From Piscirickettsiaceae bacterium NZ-RLO1 (GTDB taxonomy: Bacteria; Pseudomonadota; Gammaproteobacteria; Piscirickettsiales; Piscirickettsiaceae), in NCBI GenBank assembly GCA_001644975.1, contig LVCQ01000004.1:1-53796 (forward strand): a stretch of DNA of 53,796 nt, in the 5' to 3' direction. Positions within the stretch are counted from its first letter, which is position 1, and each line of letters opens with the position of its first letter. Below, one piece after another: positions 8,508 to 19,097 of this stretch. Both the position numbers and the translations under genes were made by a program. The notes beneath the pieces are model-generated. The model worked only from the letters and a program-made list of their open reading frames with translations. It ran no database searches and was not told where the DNA came from.

Positions 8508-11240
8508 TTACTCAATACGCCCATGACACTGCTTATATTTCTTACCTGAACCACAAGGACACGCCTGATTACGCCCAATTTTGATCCCCGGGCGTACAAA
8601 CGGTCGTTGCGCAACTGCCTGATCACCTTCTGCTTCATTCATACCACTCATGCTCTCTTCACTATCAAACTCAGTGAAGCCTTCATGTTCAAATTGCATA
8701 TTTTCAGGATTGATATGCTGCCACTGCTCTTCCATAGCCGCAACATCAGCGGGCGCTTGTACCTGCACCTGACACAAGGTACTGATCACATCATATTTCA
8801 AATTATCGAGCATATTAGAAAACAGTTCAAACGCTTCACGTTTATACTCTTGCTTTGGATCTTTTTGTGCGTAACCACGCAAATTGATCCCTTGGCGCAA
8901 GTGATCCATTGCTGCTAAATGCTCTTTCCAGTGACTATCTAATGACTGTAGCATGAGCATTTTCTCAAACTGACGCAGCGTCGTAATATCTGTTAGCTTT
9001 TCTTTACCCAACCAAGCATCTTTTACCGATTCCTGAATGCGCTCACGCAAAGCCTCTTCATCAAGGTCATCCTCACTATCTAGCCAACCTTGCAGGCTCA
9101 ATTTTAAGCCAAAATCAGCGTCAAGCAATTTTTCTAGGCTATCAATATCCCACTCTTCTTCAAGCGTATGTGCTGGAATATGTATAGAAATGGCCTTATC
9201 AACAACATCTTGGCGCATATCTTCGATAATATCTTTAACCGAGTCACTTTTTAGTAAATCAACCCGCTGAGCATAAATTACTTTACGTTGCTCATTGGCG
9301 ACATCATCATACTCAAGCAACTGTTTACGAATATCAAAGTTACGGCTCTCTACTTTTTTCTGTGCATTCGCAATAGCTTTAGTTACAAAGCGATGCTCTA
9401 TGGCTTCGCCCTCACCCATACCTAAGCGACGCATCATCGCAGCCATTCGCTCTGAGGCAAAAATCCGCATCAAATTATCTTCCAGTGATAAATAAAACTG
9501 GCTAGATCCCGCATCACCTTGACGTCCTGATCGACCACGTAGCTGGTTATCAATACGCCGTGATTCATGGCGCTCTGTGCCAATAACGCGTAAGCCTCCC
9601 GCTTTTAAAACCAGATCATGACGCTTTTGCCACTCTTGTGTCAGCTTATCAATTTGGCTGTCTGTCGCATTTTCAAGCGTAGCAAGTTGTGCTTTAAGGC
9701 TACCCCCTAAAACAATATCTGTTCCACGACCGGCCATATTCGTTGCAATAGTTACTCGACCAGGCTCACCAGCATTAGCAATAATTTGTGCTTCTTGACC
9801 ATGAAATTTTGCGTTTAACACCGCATGTTCAATGTGCTCTTTTTTCAGCATCGCCGATAACGACTCTGAGGTTTCAATCGATGCCGTACCGACCAATGCA
9901 GGCTGCTTACGCTTGATACAATCTTTAATATCTTCAACGATTGCTGCGTACTTTTCATCGCCAGTTAAATACACTAAATCAGACATATCTTTACGAGAAA
10001 TCGGCTTATTCGTGGGAATCACCGTTACTTCTAAATTATAAATCTGGTGCAGCTCAAATGCTTCCGTATCGGCCGTACCCGTCATGCCCGATAGCTTATT
10101 GTACATACGAAAATAATTTTGAAAGGTAATCGATGCTAGGGTTTGATTCTCATTTTGAATTTTTACCCCTTCTTTAGCCTCTACCGCTTGATGTAGACCA
10201 TCTGACCAACGACGTCCCGGCATAATCCGCCCAGTATGCTCATCAACGATGACAACTTCACCATTACTGACAATATAATCTACATCTACAGCATACATCG
10301 TATGCGCACGCAAAGCGGCATTTAAGTGATGCATTAAGCGAATATTGCTCGCATCATACAAACTACTGCCTTCAACAAGCACTCCTTGCTCGAGTAAAAC
10401 TTTCTCAACTGTCTCATGACCTTGTTCAGTTAAATACGTCTGTTTAGCTTTTTCATCAAGGCTATAGTCACCTGGGCCGTCTTTTTCAGTTTGTGCAACA
10501 AGCTTTGGTACAACTTTATTGAGCTTCTCATAAAGATCCGTATGTTCATCAGAAGGTCCTGAAATAATCAATGGAGTTCTGGCCTCATCGATTAAAATAG
10601 AATCAACTTCATCGACCACTGCATAGTTTAACTCACGCTGCACACGCTCTTCTAAACTAAATGCCATATTATCGCGCAAATAATCAAAACCAAATTCATT
10701 ATTTGTGCCATAAGTAATATCTGCATTATAAGCTACGCGTCGCTCATCTGGTGATAAATCAGCAACAATCACCCCTGTCGTAAGGCCTAAAAAGCGATAC
10801 AAAGTACCCATTTCTTCAGCATCACGGCGAGCAAGATAGTCATTGACCGTAACAACATGTACCCCTTTACCCGTTAACGCATTAAGGTATACCGCTAATG
10901 TCGCAACAAGGGTTTTACCTTCACCGGTTGCCATTTCGGCGACTTTACCCGAGTGCAACACCATAGCGCCTAACAACTGAACATCGAAATGACGCATTTT
11001 TAGCACACGTATACTGGCCTCACGAACAACGGCAAATGCTTCTATTAATAAGCTGTCTAGACCAGCACCTTGTTCAACCTGTTTTTTGAATGCCTCAGTT
11101 TTCGCCCGTAACTCTTCATCACTTAAACCCTGCATTATCGGCTCAAGTTGACCAACAGCTTTTACTGTCTTCGTTAATGCTTTTAAGAATCGTTGGTTGC
11201 GGCTTCCAAAAATCTGCTGCATCAGTTTACGTGCAATCAT
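8508..11240 (-). CDS. secA: preprotein translocase ATPase SecA
   Basis: The 910-residue motor that drives proteins through SecYEG. The Walker A motif MATGEGKT is near residue 105, the DEAD-type Walker B is in [17 protein letters not shown], and the second nucleotide-binding half carries [13 protein letters not shown] and RGRSGRQGD. The C-terminus ends with the zinc-binding tail [14 protein letters not shown], which binds SecB and lipids. Length and all domains are normal. It is the last gene of the dcw block, 141 bases after lpxC; no secM-like regulator lies in that gap, but a TATAAT on the minus strand (11316-11321) may give secA its own promoter. Confidence 0.98.
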   Translation of the reverse strand: MIARKLMQQIFGSRNQRFLKALTKTVKAVGQLEPIMQGLSDEELRAKTEAFKKQVEQGAGLDSLLIEAFAVVREASIRVLKMRHFDVQLLGAMVLHSGKVAEMATGEGKTLVATLAVYLNALTGKGVHVVTVNDYLARRDAEEMGTLYRFLGLTTGVIVADLSPDERRVAYNADITYGTNNEFGFDYLRDNMAFSLEERVQRELNYAVVDEVDSILIDEARTPLIISGPSDEHTDLYEKLNKVVPKLVAQTEKDGPGDYSLDEKAKQTYLTEQGHETVEKVLLEQGVLVEGSSLYDASNIRLMHHLNAALRAHTMYAVDVDYIVSNGEVVIVDEHTGRIMPGRRWSDGLHQAVEAKEGVKIQNENQTLASITFQNYFRMYNKLSGMTGTADTEAFELHQIYNLEVTVIPTNKPISRKDMSDLVYLTGDEKYAAIVEDIKDCIKRKQPALVGTASIETSESLSAMLKKEHIEHAVLNAKFHGQEAQIIANAGEPGRVTIATNMAGRGTDIVLGGSLKAQLATLENATDSQIDKLTQEWQKRHDLVLKAGGLRVIGTERHESRRIDNQLRGRSGRQGDAGSSQFYLSLEDNLMRIFASERMAAMMRRLGMGEGEAIEHRFVTKAIANAQKKVESRNFDIRKQLLEYDDVANEQRKVIYAQRVDLLKSDSVKDIIEDMRQDVVDKAISIHIPAHTLEEEWDIDSLEKLLDADFGLKLSLQGWLDSEDDLDEEALRERIQESVKDAWLGKEKLTDITTLRQFEKMLMLQSLDSHWKEHLAAMDHLRQGINLRGYAQKDPKQEYKREAFELFSNMLDNLKYDVISTLCQVQVQAPADVAAMEEQWQHINPENMQFEHEGFTEFDSEESMSGMNEAEGDQAVAQRPFVRPGIKIGRNQACPCGSGKKYKQCHGRIE

Positions 11241-11381
11241 GATGTATCTACTTTAAATCCAAAAATATTGTAAATTGACTCTTTGTCCCCACAATAACCA
11301 GGAACAAACTAAGCTATTATATTTTATATCTATATCTCTAACTAATATGGGCACTTATTCTAAATTACCAGGCTGAGCGTT

Positions 11382-12242
11382 TTAAGGCAAAGTCACTTCT
11401 TCAAACGCATCAGGATCAGCAAATAAAGCGTGTAATAGCTGATTATTCAGGGTGTGCCCTGACTTATAACCCTCAAATTCAGCCAATAGTGCACCTGCTA
11501 ATGATAAGTCACCCACAGCATCAAGAAGCTTATGACGCACGAATTCATCTTCATAACGTAAACCATCTTCATTAATAATACGATCTTCATCAATAGCAAT
11601 GGTGTTTTCCAAGCTGGCGCCTTTAGCTAAATTATTTTCCAATAGCCAATCGAGCTCTTTAACAAAACCAAAGGTACGCGCACGTGCGACTTCCTTGATA
11701 TAGCGCGTTTGTGACAACTCAACAGAAACAGCTTGGGGCGTTTTGGCAATCACAGGGTGATCATAGTGAATACGATAAGAAAGCTTAAAACCATCATGGG
11801 GTAATAATTGCGCAAATTTATCACCATCAGTGACTTTAATTGCTTTTTTTACACGAATATAACGGCGTGGTGCCTCTTGCTCTTTCACACCGGCTGACTC
11901 AATTAAAAAGACAAACGCACTGGCACTCCCATCCATAATAGGCAGCTCAGCGGTCTCTACATCGACATACAAATTATCGATACCTAAACCAGATAATGCT
12001 GACATTAAGTGCTCAACCGTGTTCACTTCAACATCACCACGGCTTAAAGTCGTTGCTAACTGCGTTGAGGTCACCTCGTTAAAACGCGCCGGCAACTCAA
12101 CAACAGGATCACAATCAATCCGCCGAAAGACAATTCCCGTATTGATAGGTGCTGGCTTGAGTACAATACTCACCTCCTGACCTGTATGTACACCAACACC
12201 TGTAGCTTTGATTGTATTGCGCAACGTCTGCTGTAGCACCAT
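11382..12242 (-). CDS. lpxC: UDP-3-O-acyl-N-acetylglucosamine deacetylase
   Basis: The 286-residue zinc deacetylase for the committed step of lipid A synthesis. Zinc ligands are H78 (TVEHL), H237 and D241 (FVRHKLLDAVGD); a general acid/base His follows in KSGHTLN. Length is about 19 residues short of E. coli LpxC, all missing from the poorly conserved C-terminal tail that in E. coli is used for FtsH-controlled turnover; the end here is ...EEVTLP. It lies 78 bases after ftsZ in the usual dcw order. Confidence 0.97.
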   Translation of the reverse strand: MVLQQTLRNTIKATGVGVHTGQEVSIVLKPAPINTGIVFRRIDCDPVVELPARFNEVTSTQLATTLSRGDVEVNTVEHLMSALSGLGIDNLYVDVETAELPIMDGSASAFVFLIESAGVKEQEAPRRYIRVKKAIKVTDGDKFAQLLPHDGFKLSYRIHYDHPVIAKTPQAVSVELSQTRYIKEVARARTFGFVKELDWLLENNLAKGASLENTIAIDEDRIINEDGLRYEDEFVRHKLLDAVGDLSLAGALLAEFEGYKSGHTLNNQLLHALFADPDAFEEVTLP

Positions 12243-12320
12243 TTTTCTCTCGACACCTTAAGTAATCTAATTTAAGCAGCCATTCTAATATAAAGCGCTA
12301 TCAAAGCAAAACTATCGCCC

Positions 12321-13460
12321 TTAATCTACCTGCCGACGCAAAAATGCAGGAATATCTAAATAATCAACATCTTGATTTTCACTGGTCGCTTCTTCGCTTT
12401 TCTCCTGCTTGCGAATGACCTGTGGTCGATCCAAACGATTATGATCACGCATACTCTCAAGAACTTTAACCGTCGGTTCACTTTGTTCAGTACTACGATC
12501 CAGGCCAATACCTGTCGCAACGACCGTCACTCGTAAATCTTCACTCATCTCAGGGTCAATCACCGTACCAACCACCACGGTCGCCTCTTCAGAAGCAAAC
12601 TCTTTAATGGCATCACCCACCTCTTCAAACTCGCCAATCGATAAGTCCATACCTGCAGTGATATTGACCAATAGGCCACGAGCTCCTGCCAAATTAATAT
12701 CTTCAAGTAATGGGCTTTTTATGGCTGCCTCAGCGGCTTCACGCGCACGTGATTCGCCAGATGCCGAGCCCGTGCCCATCATCGCCATGCCCATCTCAGA
12801 CATCACTGTACGTACATCCGCAAAATCAACGTTAATCAAACCGCCACGAGTAATTAATTCCGAAATACCCTGTACTGCACCCAGTAATACATTATTGGCC
12901 TCTTTAAAGGCATCAAGCAAACTCACGCTTTTCCCTAATACACTTAATAGTTTTTCATTAGGAATCGTAATCAAAGAATCTACATGCTTAGAAAATTCCT
13001 TAATGCCATGCTCGGCCACTTGCATACGACGACGACCTTCAAAGGGAAACGGCTTAGTCACCACCGCAACGGTTAAGATGCCTAATTCTTTAGCAATTTC
13101 AGCAACTACCGGCGCCGCACCCGTACCGGTGCCACCACCCATACCTGCAGTAATAAAGAGCATATCCGCCCCTTCTAACACTTCTTTGATGCGCTCACGA
13201 TCTTCTTCTGCCGCTTGTCGTCCTTTACTCGGATCAGCACCTGCACCCAAGCCTTTGGTCACTTCTGTTCCCAGTTGCATAATGGTTCTTGCAGACGAGT
13301 TTTTCAATGCTTGAGCATCTGTATTTGCACAGATGAAATCAACACCTTCGATATTACCGGCAACCATATGCTCAACCGCATTGCCGCCGCCACCACCGAC
13401 ACCAATCACTTTAATGACAGCCGTTTGCTGTATGCTGTCCATCAATTCAAACATACTCAT
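12321..13460 (-). CDS. ftsZ: cell division GTPase FtsZ
   Basis: A 379-residue tubulin homologue that forms the Z ring at midcell. The N-terminal [11 protein letters not shown] nucleotide loop and the tubulin signature GGGTGTG (about residues 107-113) are intact, and the T7-loop residues for GTP hydrolysis lie in NVDFADV. After a variable linker (about 320-360) it ends with the conserved peptide [12 protein letters not shown] that binds FtsA and ZipA. It follows ftsA by 38 bases. Confidence 0.98.
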   Translation of the reverse strand: MSMFELMDSIQQTAVIKVIGVGGGGGNAVEHMVAGNIEGVDFICANTDAQALKNSSARTIMQLGTEVTKGLGAGADPSKGRQAAEEDRERIKEVLEGADMLFITAGMGGGTGTGAAPVVAEIAKELGILTVAVVTKPFPFEGRRRMQVAEHGIKEFSKHVDSLITIPNEKLLSVLGKSVSLLDAFKEANNVLLGAVQGISELITRGGLINVDFADVRTVMSEMGMAMMGTGSASGESRAREAAEAAIKSPLLEDINLAGARGLLVNITAGMDLSIGEFEEVGDAIKEFASEEATVVVGTVIDPEMSEDLRVTVVATGIGLDRSTEQSEPTVKVLESMRDHNRLDRPQVIRKQEKSEEATSENQDVDYLDIPAFLRRQVD

Positions 13461-13498
13461 TCTCCCCCAAAAAATTATCTATATATTTCAAGCCTAAG

Positions 13499-14746
13499 CT
13501 AAAAATGACCTTGGAACCAACTTTTCATCCGCCGCCAAATATTTACCTTTTCATTCTGCCCTCTAATATCAGCGTATCCCATCGATCCGTGCTGCTCCTG
13601 AGCCGCATACAATACCAGCCCAACTGCCGTTGAATAAATAGGATTCCGAATAACATCTGCCAAGCCCTGCACATGCTGAGGCAAACCTAAACGTACTGGC
13701 ATCTCAAAAATTTGCTCAGCTAAATCTACCGCACCACGAATTTTTGAGGTTCCCCCCGTTAACACAATCCCTGCGGTTAATTGATCCAGCAAGCCACTAC
13801 GACTAAGCTCTGCATGAATTAAATTAAACAACTCTTCATAACGCGGCCCGATGTACTGAGCTAAATCAGCATAACTCAAACGCTTCCCTGGTCGATCGCC
13901 AACACTTGGGACTTCGATTAAATCATTGGGCATCCCTTCAAGCACACCTGTGCAACCAAACTCTATTTTTATCTGTTCAGCAAAATGAATCGGTGTGCGC
14001 AAGCCATGCGCTAAATCATTGGTCACTTGATCCCCTGCAATCGGGATAACCGCTGTGTGGCGAATCGCCCCATCAACAAAAACAGCAATATCTGTCGTCC
14101 CACCGCCAATATCAACCAGACAGACGCCCAGCTCTTTTTCATCATCCGACAGCACCGCATAACTTGACGCCAGCTGCTCAAGTACAACCGTTTCAGGAGA
14201 GACTTCGACACCACATTGGCGAATACATTTCATTACATTTTGAATCGCACTCACAGCACCGGTGACAATATGCACACGCGACTCTAAACGCACACCCGCC
14301 ATACCAATCGGGTCATGCACTGCTTCTTGCGTATCAATTAAATATCCCTGAGGCACAACATGTAAAATTTCTTGATCACCGGGAATCGCTACTGCCTTTG
14401 CGCTATCAGTCACACGTGAGACATCATACTCTGTCACTTCATTCCCACGGATCGCGACAATCCCTGTAGAATTACGGCTGCGCACATGGCTACCAGCAAC
14501 CCCTGCATGCACACTGTCTATGCGCGTACCTGCCATCAGCTCAGCTTCCTCGATAGCATGTTGAATGGCATTGACTGTCGCATCAATATTCACAACCACA
14601 CCGCGCTTTAAACCACGTGAAGGATGCTTACCAATCCCAACAATTTGCAACTGACCATCCAGATTTTCTTCAGCGATCACAGCAACGACCTTAGATGTTC
14701 CAACATCCAGACCTGCGACTAGTTTTTTTTCAAGTCTTTTAGACAT
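13499..14746 (-). CDS. ftsA: cell division protein FtsA
   Basis: A 415-residue actin-like ATPase that anchors FtsZ to the membrane. The ATP-binding motifs GLDVGTSKV near the N-terminus, LVDIGGGTTDIAVF in the middle and VLTGGTSKI near residue 330 are present. The C-terminus is the amphipathic membrane-targeting helix (NIWRRMKSWFQGHF). It follows ftsQ by 45 bases. Confidence 0.97.
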   Translation of the reverse strand: MSKRLEKKLVAGLDVGTSKVVAVIAEENLDGQLQIVGIGKHPSRGLKRGVVVNIDATVNAIQHAIEEAELMAGTRIDSVHAGVAGSHVRSRNSTGIVAIRGNEVTEYDVSRVTDSAKAVAIPGDQEILHVVPQGYLIDTQEAVHDPIGMAGVRLESRVHIVTGAVSAIQNVMKCIRQCGVEVSPETVVLEQLASSYAVLSDDEKELGVCLVDIGGGTTDIAVFVDGAIRHTAVIPIAGDQVTNDLAHGLRTPIHFAEQIKIEFGCTGVLEGMPNDLIEVPSVGDRPGKRLSYADLAQYIGPRYEELFNLIHAELSRSGLLDQLTAGIVLTGGTSKIRGAVDLAEQIFEMPVRLGLPQHVQGLADVIRNPIYSTAVGLVLYAAQEQHGSMGYADIRGQNEKVNIWRRMKSWFQGHF

Positions 14747-14791
14747 GCGTCCTATACTCTCTTAAAATAATATGCTCTCTCCAACCCATCC

Positions 14792-15511
14792 TTATGCTTG
14801 TTGTGTTTGCCACTTTACTGTCATTCCTTTTGTATAGCGCATATCAATATAATTAACCCTTTTTGCACTATTAGCAAAAAGCTGTGGAAACACTTCAACC
14901 AGCCACTGCAAACGCAGCTGAACGTCTCTTTGCCCCAATTTGACAATTGTATTATTGTTAAACCGTATTGACCACTGCAAACCGTCACCTAACATAACAT
15001 TCTTTACCTGCCATGGTAACTGTTTTAACAATGGCAATGATTGTTGATAAAAATTCACTATTTTAAGCTCATCACCTAGCGGCGCTGTGAATATGGGTAA
15101 ATATTGGTCACGTATTTTTTGATCTTTAATCATGACTAAATTACCACTATCTGTTAATAAATAATGACCTGCCCAACGCCCTAATATTTTTTCTGGTTGA
15201 ATATTAATAATAATCGTCTGTGGCCAGACACGTTTTACATACACCTCTTTAACCCCTGGAAACGCCAGAGCTGCGCCTTGTATCTCGCTAATATTAATAC
15301 TAAAAAAGCCACCATGCACAAATGGCATTATTTTTTTTATTAATAACTGCCGCGAGACAAAATTATAGTCACCAATAATTTTAACAGTGCGAATCGGTAA
15401 AACGTCTGGGTTTTTAAGTTTAATATATCCCCACAGGCTTAATAAAATAATTAATAAGCCAAATAGCCACCAACGCCAATAAAATACTCGCGAAAAAACA
15501 ACTTGAGCCAT
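14792..15511 (-). CDS. ftsQ: cell division protein FtsQ
   Basis: A 239-residue bitopic inner-membrane protein that links early and late divisome proteins. It has a short cytoplasmic N-terminus, one membrane helix (about residues 12-30, WWLFGLLIILLSLWGYI), a POTRA domain (IRTVKIIGDYNFV ... VWPQTIIINIQPE) and the FtsQ beta domain. Its ATG begins one base after the ddl stop codon (TAATATG); an earlier in-frame start at 15535 would lie inside ddl. Confidence 0.92.
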   Translation of the reverse strand: MAQVVFSRVFYWRWWLFGLLIILLSLWGYIKLKNPDVLPIRTVKIIGDYNFVSRQLLIKKIMPFVHGGFFSINISEIQGAALAFPGVKEVYVKRVWPQTIIINIQPEKILGRWAGHYLLTDSGNLVMIKDQKIRDQYLPIFTAPLGDELKIVNFYQQSLPLLKQLPWQVKNVMLGDGLQWSIRFNNNTIVKLGQRDVQLRLQWLVEVFPQLFANSAKRVNYIDMRYTKGMTVKWQTQQA

Positions 15512-15512
15512 A

Positions 15513-16550
15513 TTAAAAGCGGCCCTCAGTAACAACCGTTGATTGAGCTCTATAGTTCTCTATGGTTTGCTCTGGCGATGTGATTGTTTCTGCCAAAATA
15601 GCAAGCACTAGCTCATCAAAACTCACACCTAATTGCTTAGCCGCCTTTGGCACCAGACTATGGCTAGTCATCCCCGGCGTGGTATTGACTTCTAATAACC
15701 AAAACCTACCTTGATGATCTCGCATTACATCAACACGACCCCAACCCCGACAATCAACAGCTATAAATGCTTGTAACGCTATATCCTGAACCCAACGTTC
15801 TACTTTTTGATCCAAGCCACATGGACAAGCATATTGTGTTTCATCAGATAGATATTTTGCTTCATAATCATAAAAACCTGTGGCGGGAATAATTTTAATT
15901 AAAGGCAAAGCCTTCCCAGCTAAAATGCCCACTGTATATTCTTCTCCACATACCCAACGCTCAACCATCACCTGGCCATAAACCTGTGCTTTATCATACG
16001 CACCTTGGCAGTCTGCTTTTGCTTCAACACGTGAAACACCAATCGTCGAGCCATCATGCACCGGCTTAACAGCCACTGGGGCTGCTAATTTTTCAAAATA
16101 ATACTCTAGTTGCTCAACAGAGTTCACTAAATAAGCCTCAGGCGTCGGTAAATCAAGCGCTGACCATACATGCTTAGTACGCATTTTATCCATTGATAAA
16201 GCTGAACCCAAAATACCGCTACCGGTATAAGGCAACTTTAATGTTTCAAGCAAAGCCTGCACCTGGCCATCCTCACCACCACGTCCATGCAAAATATTAA
16301 AGGCACGATCAAAACCACCGGCTATTAGTTTTTCAAAGCCCTGCTCAGCCGGATCAACACCATGCGCATCAACGCCTTGACGTAATAACGCCGCAAGCAC
16401 ATTTCTGCCTGAATCTAACGATACCTCACGCTCAGCAGAGTCTCCCCCCATCAATACTGCTACTTTTCCCCACAGTGATGGCAATTGTTCTTTTATGCTA
16501 CCTTTACTACCAATATTATTATTAATAATATTTTTTTTATTTTTATTCAT
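15513..16550 (-). CDS. ddl: D-alanine--D-alanine ligase
   Basis: A 345-residue ATP-grasp enzyme that makes the D-Ala-D-Ala dipeptide for peptidoglycan. Visible family motifs are VLMGGDSAEREVSLDSG, HGRGGEDGQVQ, VKPVHDGSTIGVS and the C-terminal LEVNTTPGMTSHSLVPKAA. The N-terminus has about 25 extra polar residues, rich in Asn and Lys. Its start overlaps the murC stop (ATGA). In most gammaproteobacteria murB sits between murC and ddl; here it does not. Confidence 0.96.
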   Translation of the reverse strand: MNKNKKNIINNNIGSKGSIKEQLPSLWGKVAVLMGGDSAEREVSLDSGRNVLAALLRQGVDAHGVDPAEQGFEKLIAGGFDRAFNILHGRGGEDGQVQALLETLKLPYTGSGILGSALSMDKMRTKHVWSALDLPTPEAYLVNSVEQLEYYFEKLAAPVAVKPVHDGSTIGVSRVEAKADCQGAYDKAQVYGQVMVERWVCGEEYTVGILAGKALPLIKIIPATGFYDYEAKYLSDETQYACPCGLDQKVERWVQDIALQAFIAVDCRGWGRVDVMRDHQGRFWLLEVNTTPGMTSHSLVPKAAKQLGVSFDELVLAILAETITSPEQTIENYRAQSTVVTEGRF

Positions 16551-18004
16551 GATGCAGCACCTGCCAATTGACGATAGAAAAAATCAAGTTTATTTTTAGC
16601 AAAACTTTTTGCAACACCTCCAATACTACCAGCACCTTGTAGCAATAAAATATCTTGATCACGTAAAATTGCACACAATGTCTGCTCTAATTGCTCTTCA
16701 TTGCGTACCAAGACAATATTCACACCCTTGCGCTGAATACTTTTAAACAATGCTGCTGCAGTCGCCCCTTGAATAAGCGCCTCTCCTGCCGCATGGACTT
16801 CCATCAATACAACAAAATCACTTTCTTTTAGTGCTTCAACAAATTCATTAAATAAATCCCGTGTACGTGTATAACGATGGGGTTGAAAAACATGGACAAT
16901 TCGCCGACTCGGCCAAGCATCACGTGCAGCTTGCAAGGTCATCTTAATTTCACAAGGATGATGCCCATAATCATCAACCAAAGTAATTTTTCCAACCGGT
17001 AAATCAAACGGCCCATACACTTGAAAACGCCGCCCTACTCCCGCAAACTGCTGCAGCGCCCGTTGAATTGCAGCAACACACACACCACAATCAAGTGCCA
17101 CAGCAATCGCTGCAACCGCATTTTGTACATTGTGAATACCCGGTAAATTCAACTCTAAATATAATTCTTCTTGATCAGGTAGTAATAAACGAAAATGGCT
17201 CGTTAAACCTGTTTGGTAAAAATCAGTAATTCTATAATCCGCATCTTCATGAAAACCATAGGTGACCGTCGGGCAACTAATATGTCCTAGTAACTCTCTC
17301 ACCCCCATATCATCAATACACAACACGGCTAAACCATAAAAAGGCAAACTATGGACAAACTCTAGAAAAGTCTGCTTTAAATTCGCAACTTCTCCTTGAT
17401 ACGTCGGCATATGGTCCTGGTCAATATTAGTCACGACAGCAATAGTTGGGTTTAAATGCAAAAATGATGCATCACTCTCATCAGCTTCAGCAACAAAGTA
17501 ACACCCAGAGCCAAGCACAGCATTTGCACCTGTGCTATTAAGCTGGCCACCAATTACAAATGTTGGGTTTAACTCACCCTCACTGAGAATGCTGGCAATT
17601 AAGCTTGTCGTTGTCGTTTTACCATGCGTGCCAGCAACAGCAACACCTTGACTAAAACGCATAAGCTCAGCCAACATTTGCGCACGACCAACAACAGGAA
17701 TATGTAACTGATGGGCGAAGACAACCTCAGGATTATCTTCTGCAACTGCGCTTGAGACAACCACCACATCAGCGCCCTCAATATGGCTGGCATGATGACC
17801 TAAAAAAATCTGTGCGCCCAATGTTTTAAGCCGCTCAGTCAACGTATTTTCAACAATATCAGATCCAGTAATCGCATATCCCTGGCTATATAGTACTTCG
17901 GCAATCCCTGCCATACCGACACCACCAGCACCAATAAAATGGATGCGGCGAATGCGACGCATTGCCAAATGATGGGGGTTACTTTCTTTGATTACTTTTC
18001 TCAT
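16547..18004 (-). CDS. murC: UDP-N-acetylmuramate--L-alanine ligase
   Basis: A 485-residue cytoplasmic ligase adding L-Ala to UDP-MurNAc, the first amino acid of the stem peptide. The Rossmann-like HFIGAGGVGMAGIAE motif is at about residue 22, the ATP loop GTHGKTTTTSLIA near 121, and HPCEIKMTL and HVFQPHRYTRT further on. ATG 18004 has GGAG 7 bases upstream and makes a 26-base overlap with murG, which supports coupling. Confidence 0.97.
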   Translation of the reverse strand: MRKVIKESNPHHLAMRRIRRIHFIGAGGVGMAGIAEVLYSQGYAITGSDIVENTLTERLKTLGAQIFLGHHASHIEGADVVVVSSAVAEDNPEVVFAHQLHIPVVGRAQMLAELMRFSQGVAVAGTHGKTTTTSLIASILSEGELNPTFVIGGQLNSTGANAVLGSGCYFVAEADESDASFLHLNPTIAVVTNIDQDHMPTYQGEVANLKQTFLEFVHSLPFYGLAVLCIDDMGVRELLGHISCPTVTYGFHEDADYRITDFYQTGLTSHFRLLLPDQEELYLELNLPGIHNVQNAVAAIAVALDCGVCVAAIQRALQQFAGVGRRFQVYGPFDLPVGKITLVDDYGHHPCEIKMTLQAARDAWPSRRIVHVFQPHRYTRTRDLFNEFVEALKESDFVVLMEVHAAGEALIQGATAAALFKSIQRKGVNIVLVRNEEQLEQTLCAILRDQDILLLQGAGSIGGVAKSFAKNKLDFFYRQLAGAAS

Positions 18005-19097
18005 CGATCATCTCCACACAAGCACAAACAACATTTTCTGTCGCTTGAGGCCGACTACATTGACGTGCTTTTTCAGCCATTTCCAATAAGTATGTACGCG
18101 ACTGACACAAATTACTTAATATTTCAAATAAACTCATCACACTCAGCTCAGACTCGACGATAAGACGCGCTCCACCAGCACTGACAAGAGCCTCAGCATT
18201 TTTTCTTTGATGATCATCCACAGCATAAGGAAATGGTACAAATAAAGCAGCAACGCCCACCGCTGCCACCTCAGCAACCGTCAGTGCGCCTGAGCGACAA
18301 ATAACCAAATCTGCCCATGCATAAGCCTCTGCTATATTTTTAATAAACGGTTGTACATCTGCACTAATATTTGCTGCATTATATGCCTGTTGCACAGCAG
18401 TCACATTCTCCTTACCCGTTTGATGGCGAACCACAAGCTTTTCTTGGTTTTTCCCTAGCAAATTCCCCAACACTTGTGGTAATAGCTCATTTAAAGTGCG
18501 CGCACCCAGACTACCACCGACAACTAAAATACGCATCGGCCCATCGCGCTGACTATAGCGCTCAACCGGAGGTATAATGCTCACAATTTCTTGTCGAATA
18601 GGATTACCAACATAAACCCCACCTTGCTGAACCAAAACATTCGGAAACCCGGTCAACACTCGCTTGGCAAAGCGAGCTAAAATCTTATTCGTCACACCAG
18701 GAATAGAGTTTTGCTCATGAATAAGCAAAGGTACTCGGCACAACCATGCAGCAAGCCCACCGGGCCCTGAGGCAAATCCTCCCATCCCAACGACCAATGC
18801 AGGTTTTAACCGTTTGATTAACCAAATTGCCTGCCCTAACGCCAGCAATAAACCCACCGCGCCTTTCACTTTGCCAAGCAACCCTTTACCACGAATACCG
18901 CGTACACTTAAACAATGCAGTTTTATACCTGCCTCAGGCACAATCTCTGCTTCAATCCGCGTTGCTGTCCCTAACCACTGAATCGCATAACCTTGCATCT
19001 GTAAGGCCTGCGCAGTTTCAAGCGCAGGAAAAACATGCCCTCCGGTCCCACCTGCCATCATCAAAACTAAGGGAGCATTACCTTGACTCACGGCCAA
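17979..19097 (-). CDS. murG: undecaprenyl-PP-MurNAc-pentapeptide GlcNAc transferase
   Basis: A 372-residue GT28 enzyme that adds GlcNAc to lipid I at the inner face of the membrane, producing lipid II. The N-terminal MMAGGTGGHVFPALETA loop and the C-terminal donor site (CRSGALTVAEVAAVGVAALFVPFPYAVDDHQ) are intact. The start is uncertain: a TTG at 19097 and a GTG at 19091 both lie close behind AAGGAAG. The gene overlaps ftsW by about 20 bases. Confidence 0.96.
   Translation of the reverse strand: MAVSQGNAPLVLMMAGGTGGHVFPALETAQALQMQGYAIQWLGTATRIEAEIVPEAGIKLHCLSVRGIRGKGLLGKVKGAVGLLLALGQAIWLIKRLKPALVVGMGGFASGPGGLAAWLCRVPLLIHEQNSIPGVTNKILARFAKRVLTGFPNVLVQQGGVYVGNPIRQEIVSIIPPVERYSQRDGPMRILVVGGSLGARTLNELLPQVLGNLLGKNQEKLVVRHQTGKENVTAVQQAYNAANISADVQPFIKNIAEAYAWADLVICRSGALTVAEVAAVGVAALFVPFPYAVDDHQRKNAEALVSAGGARLIVESELSVMSLFEILSNLCQSRTYLLEMAEKARQCSRPQATENVVCACVEMIDEKSNQRK

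Noticed and set aside
12607-13314. 235-codon ORF antisense to ftsZ
   Set aside because: Long only because ftsZ avoids certain codons; composition rich in Ser/Pro/Ala and no motif.
16023-16037. CACGTGAAAC half-palindrome in ddl
   Set aside because: Only one arm matches parS; the other arm has no match, so it is not a likely ParB site.
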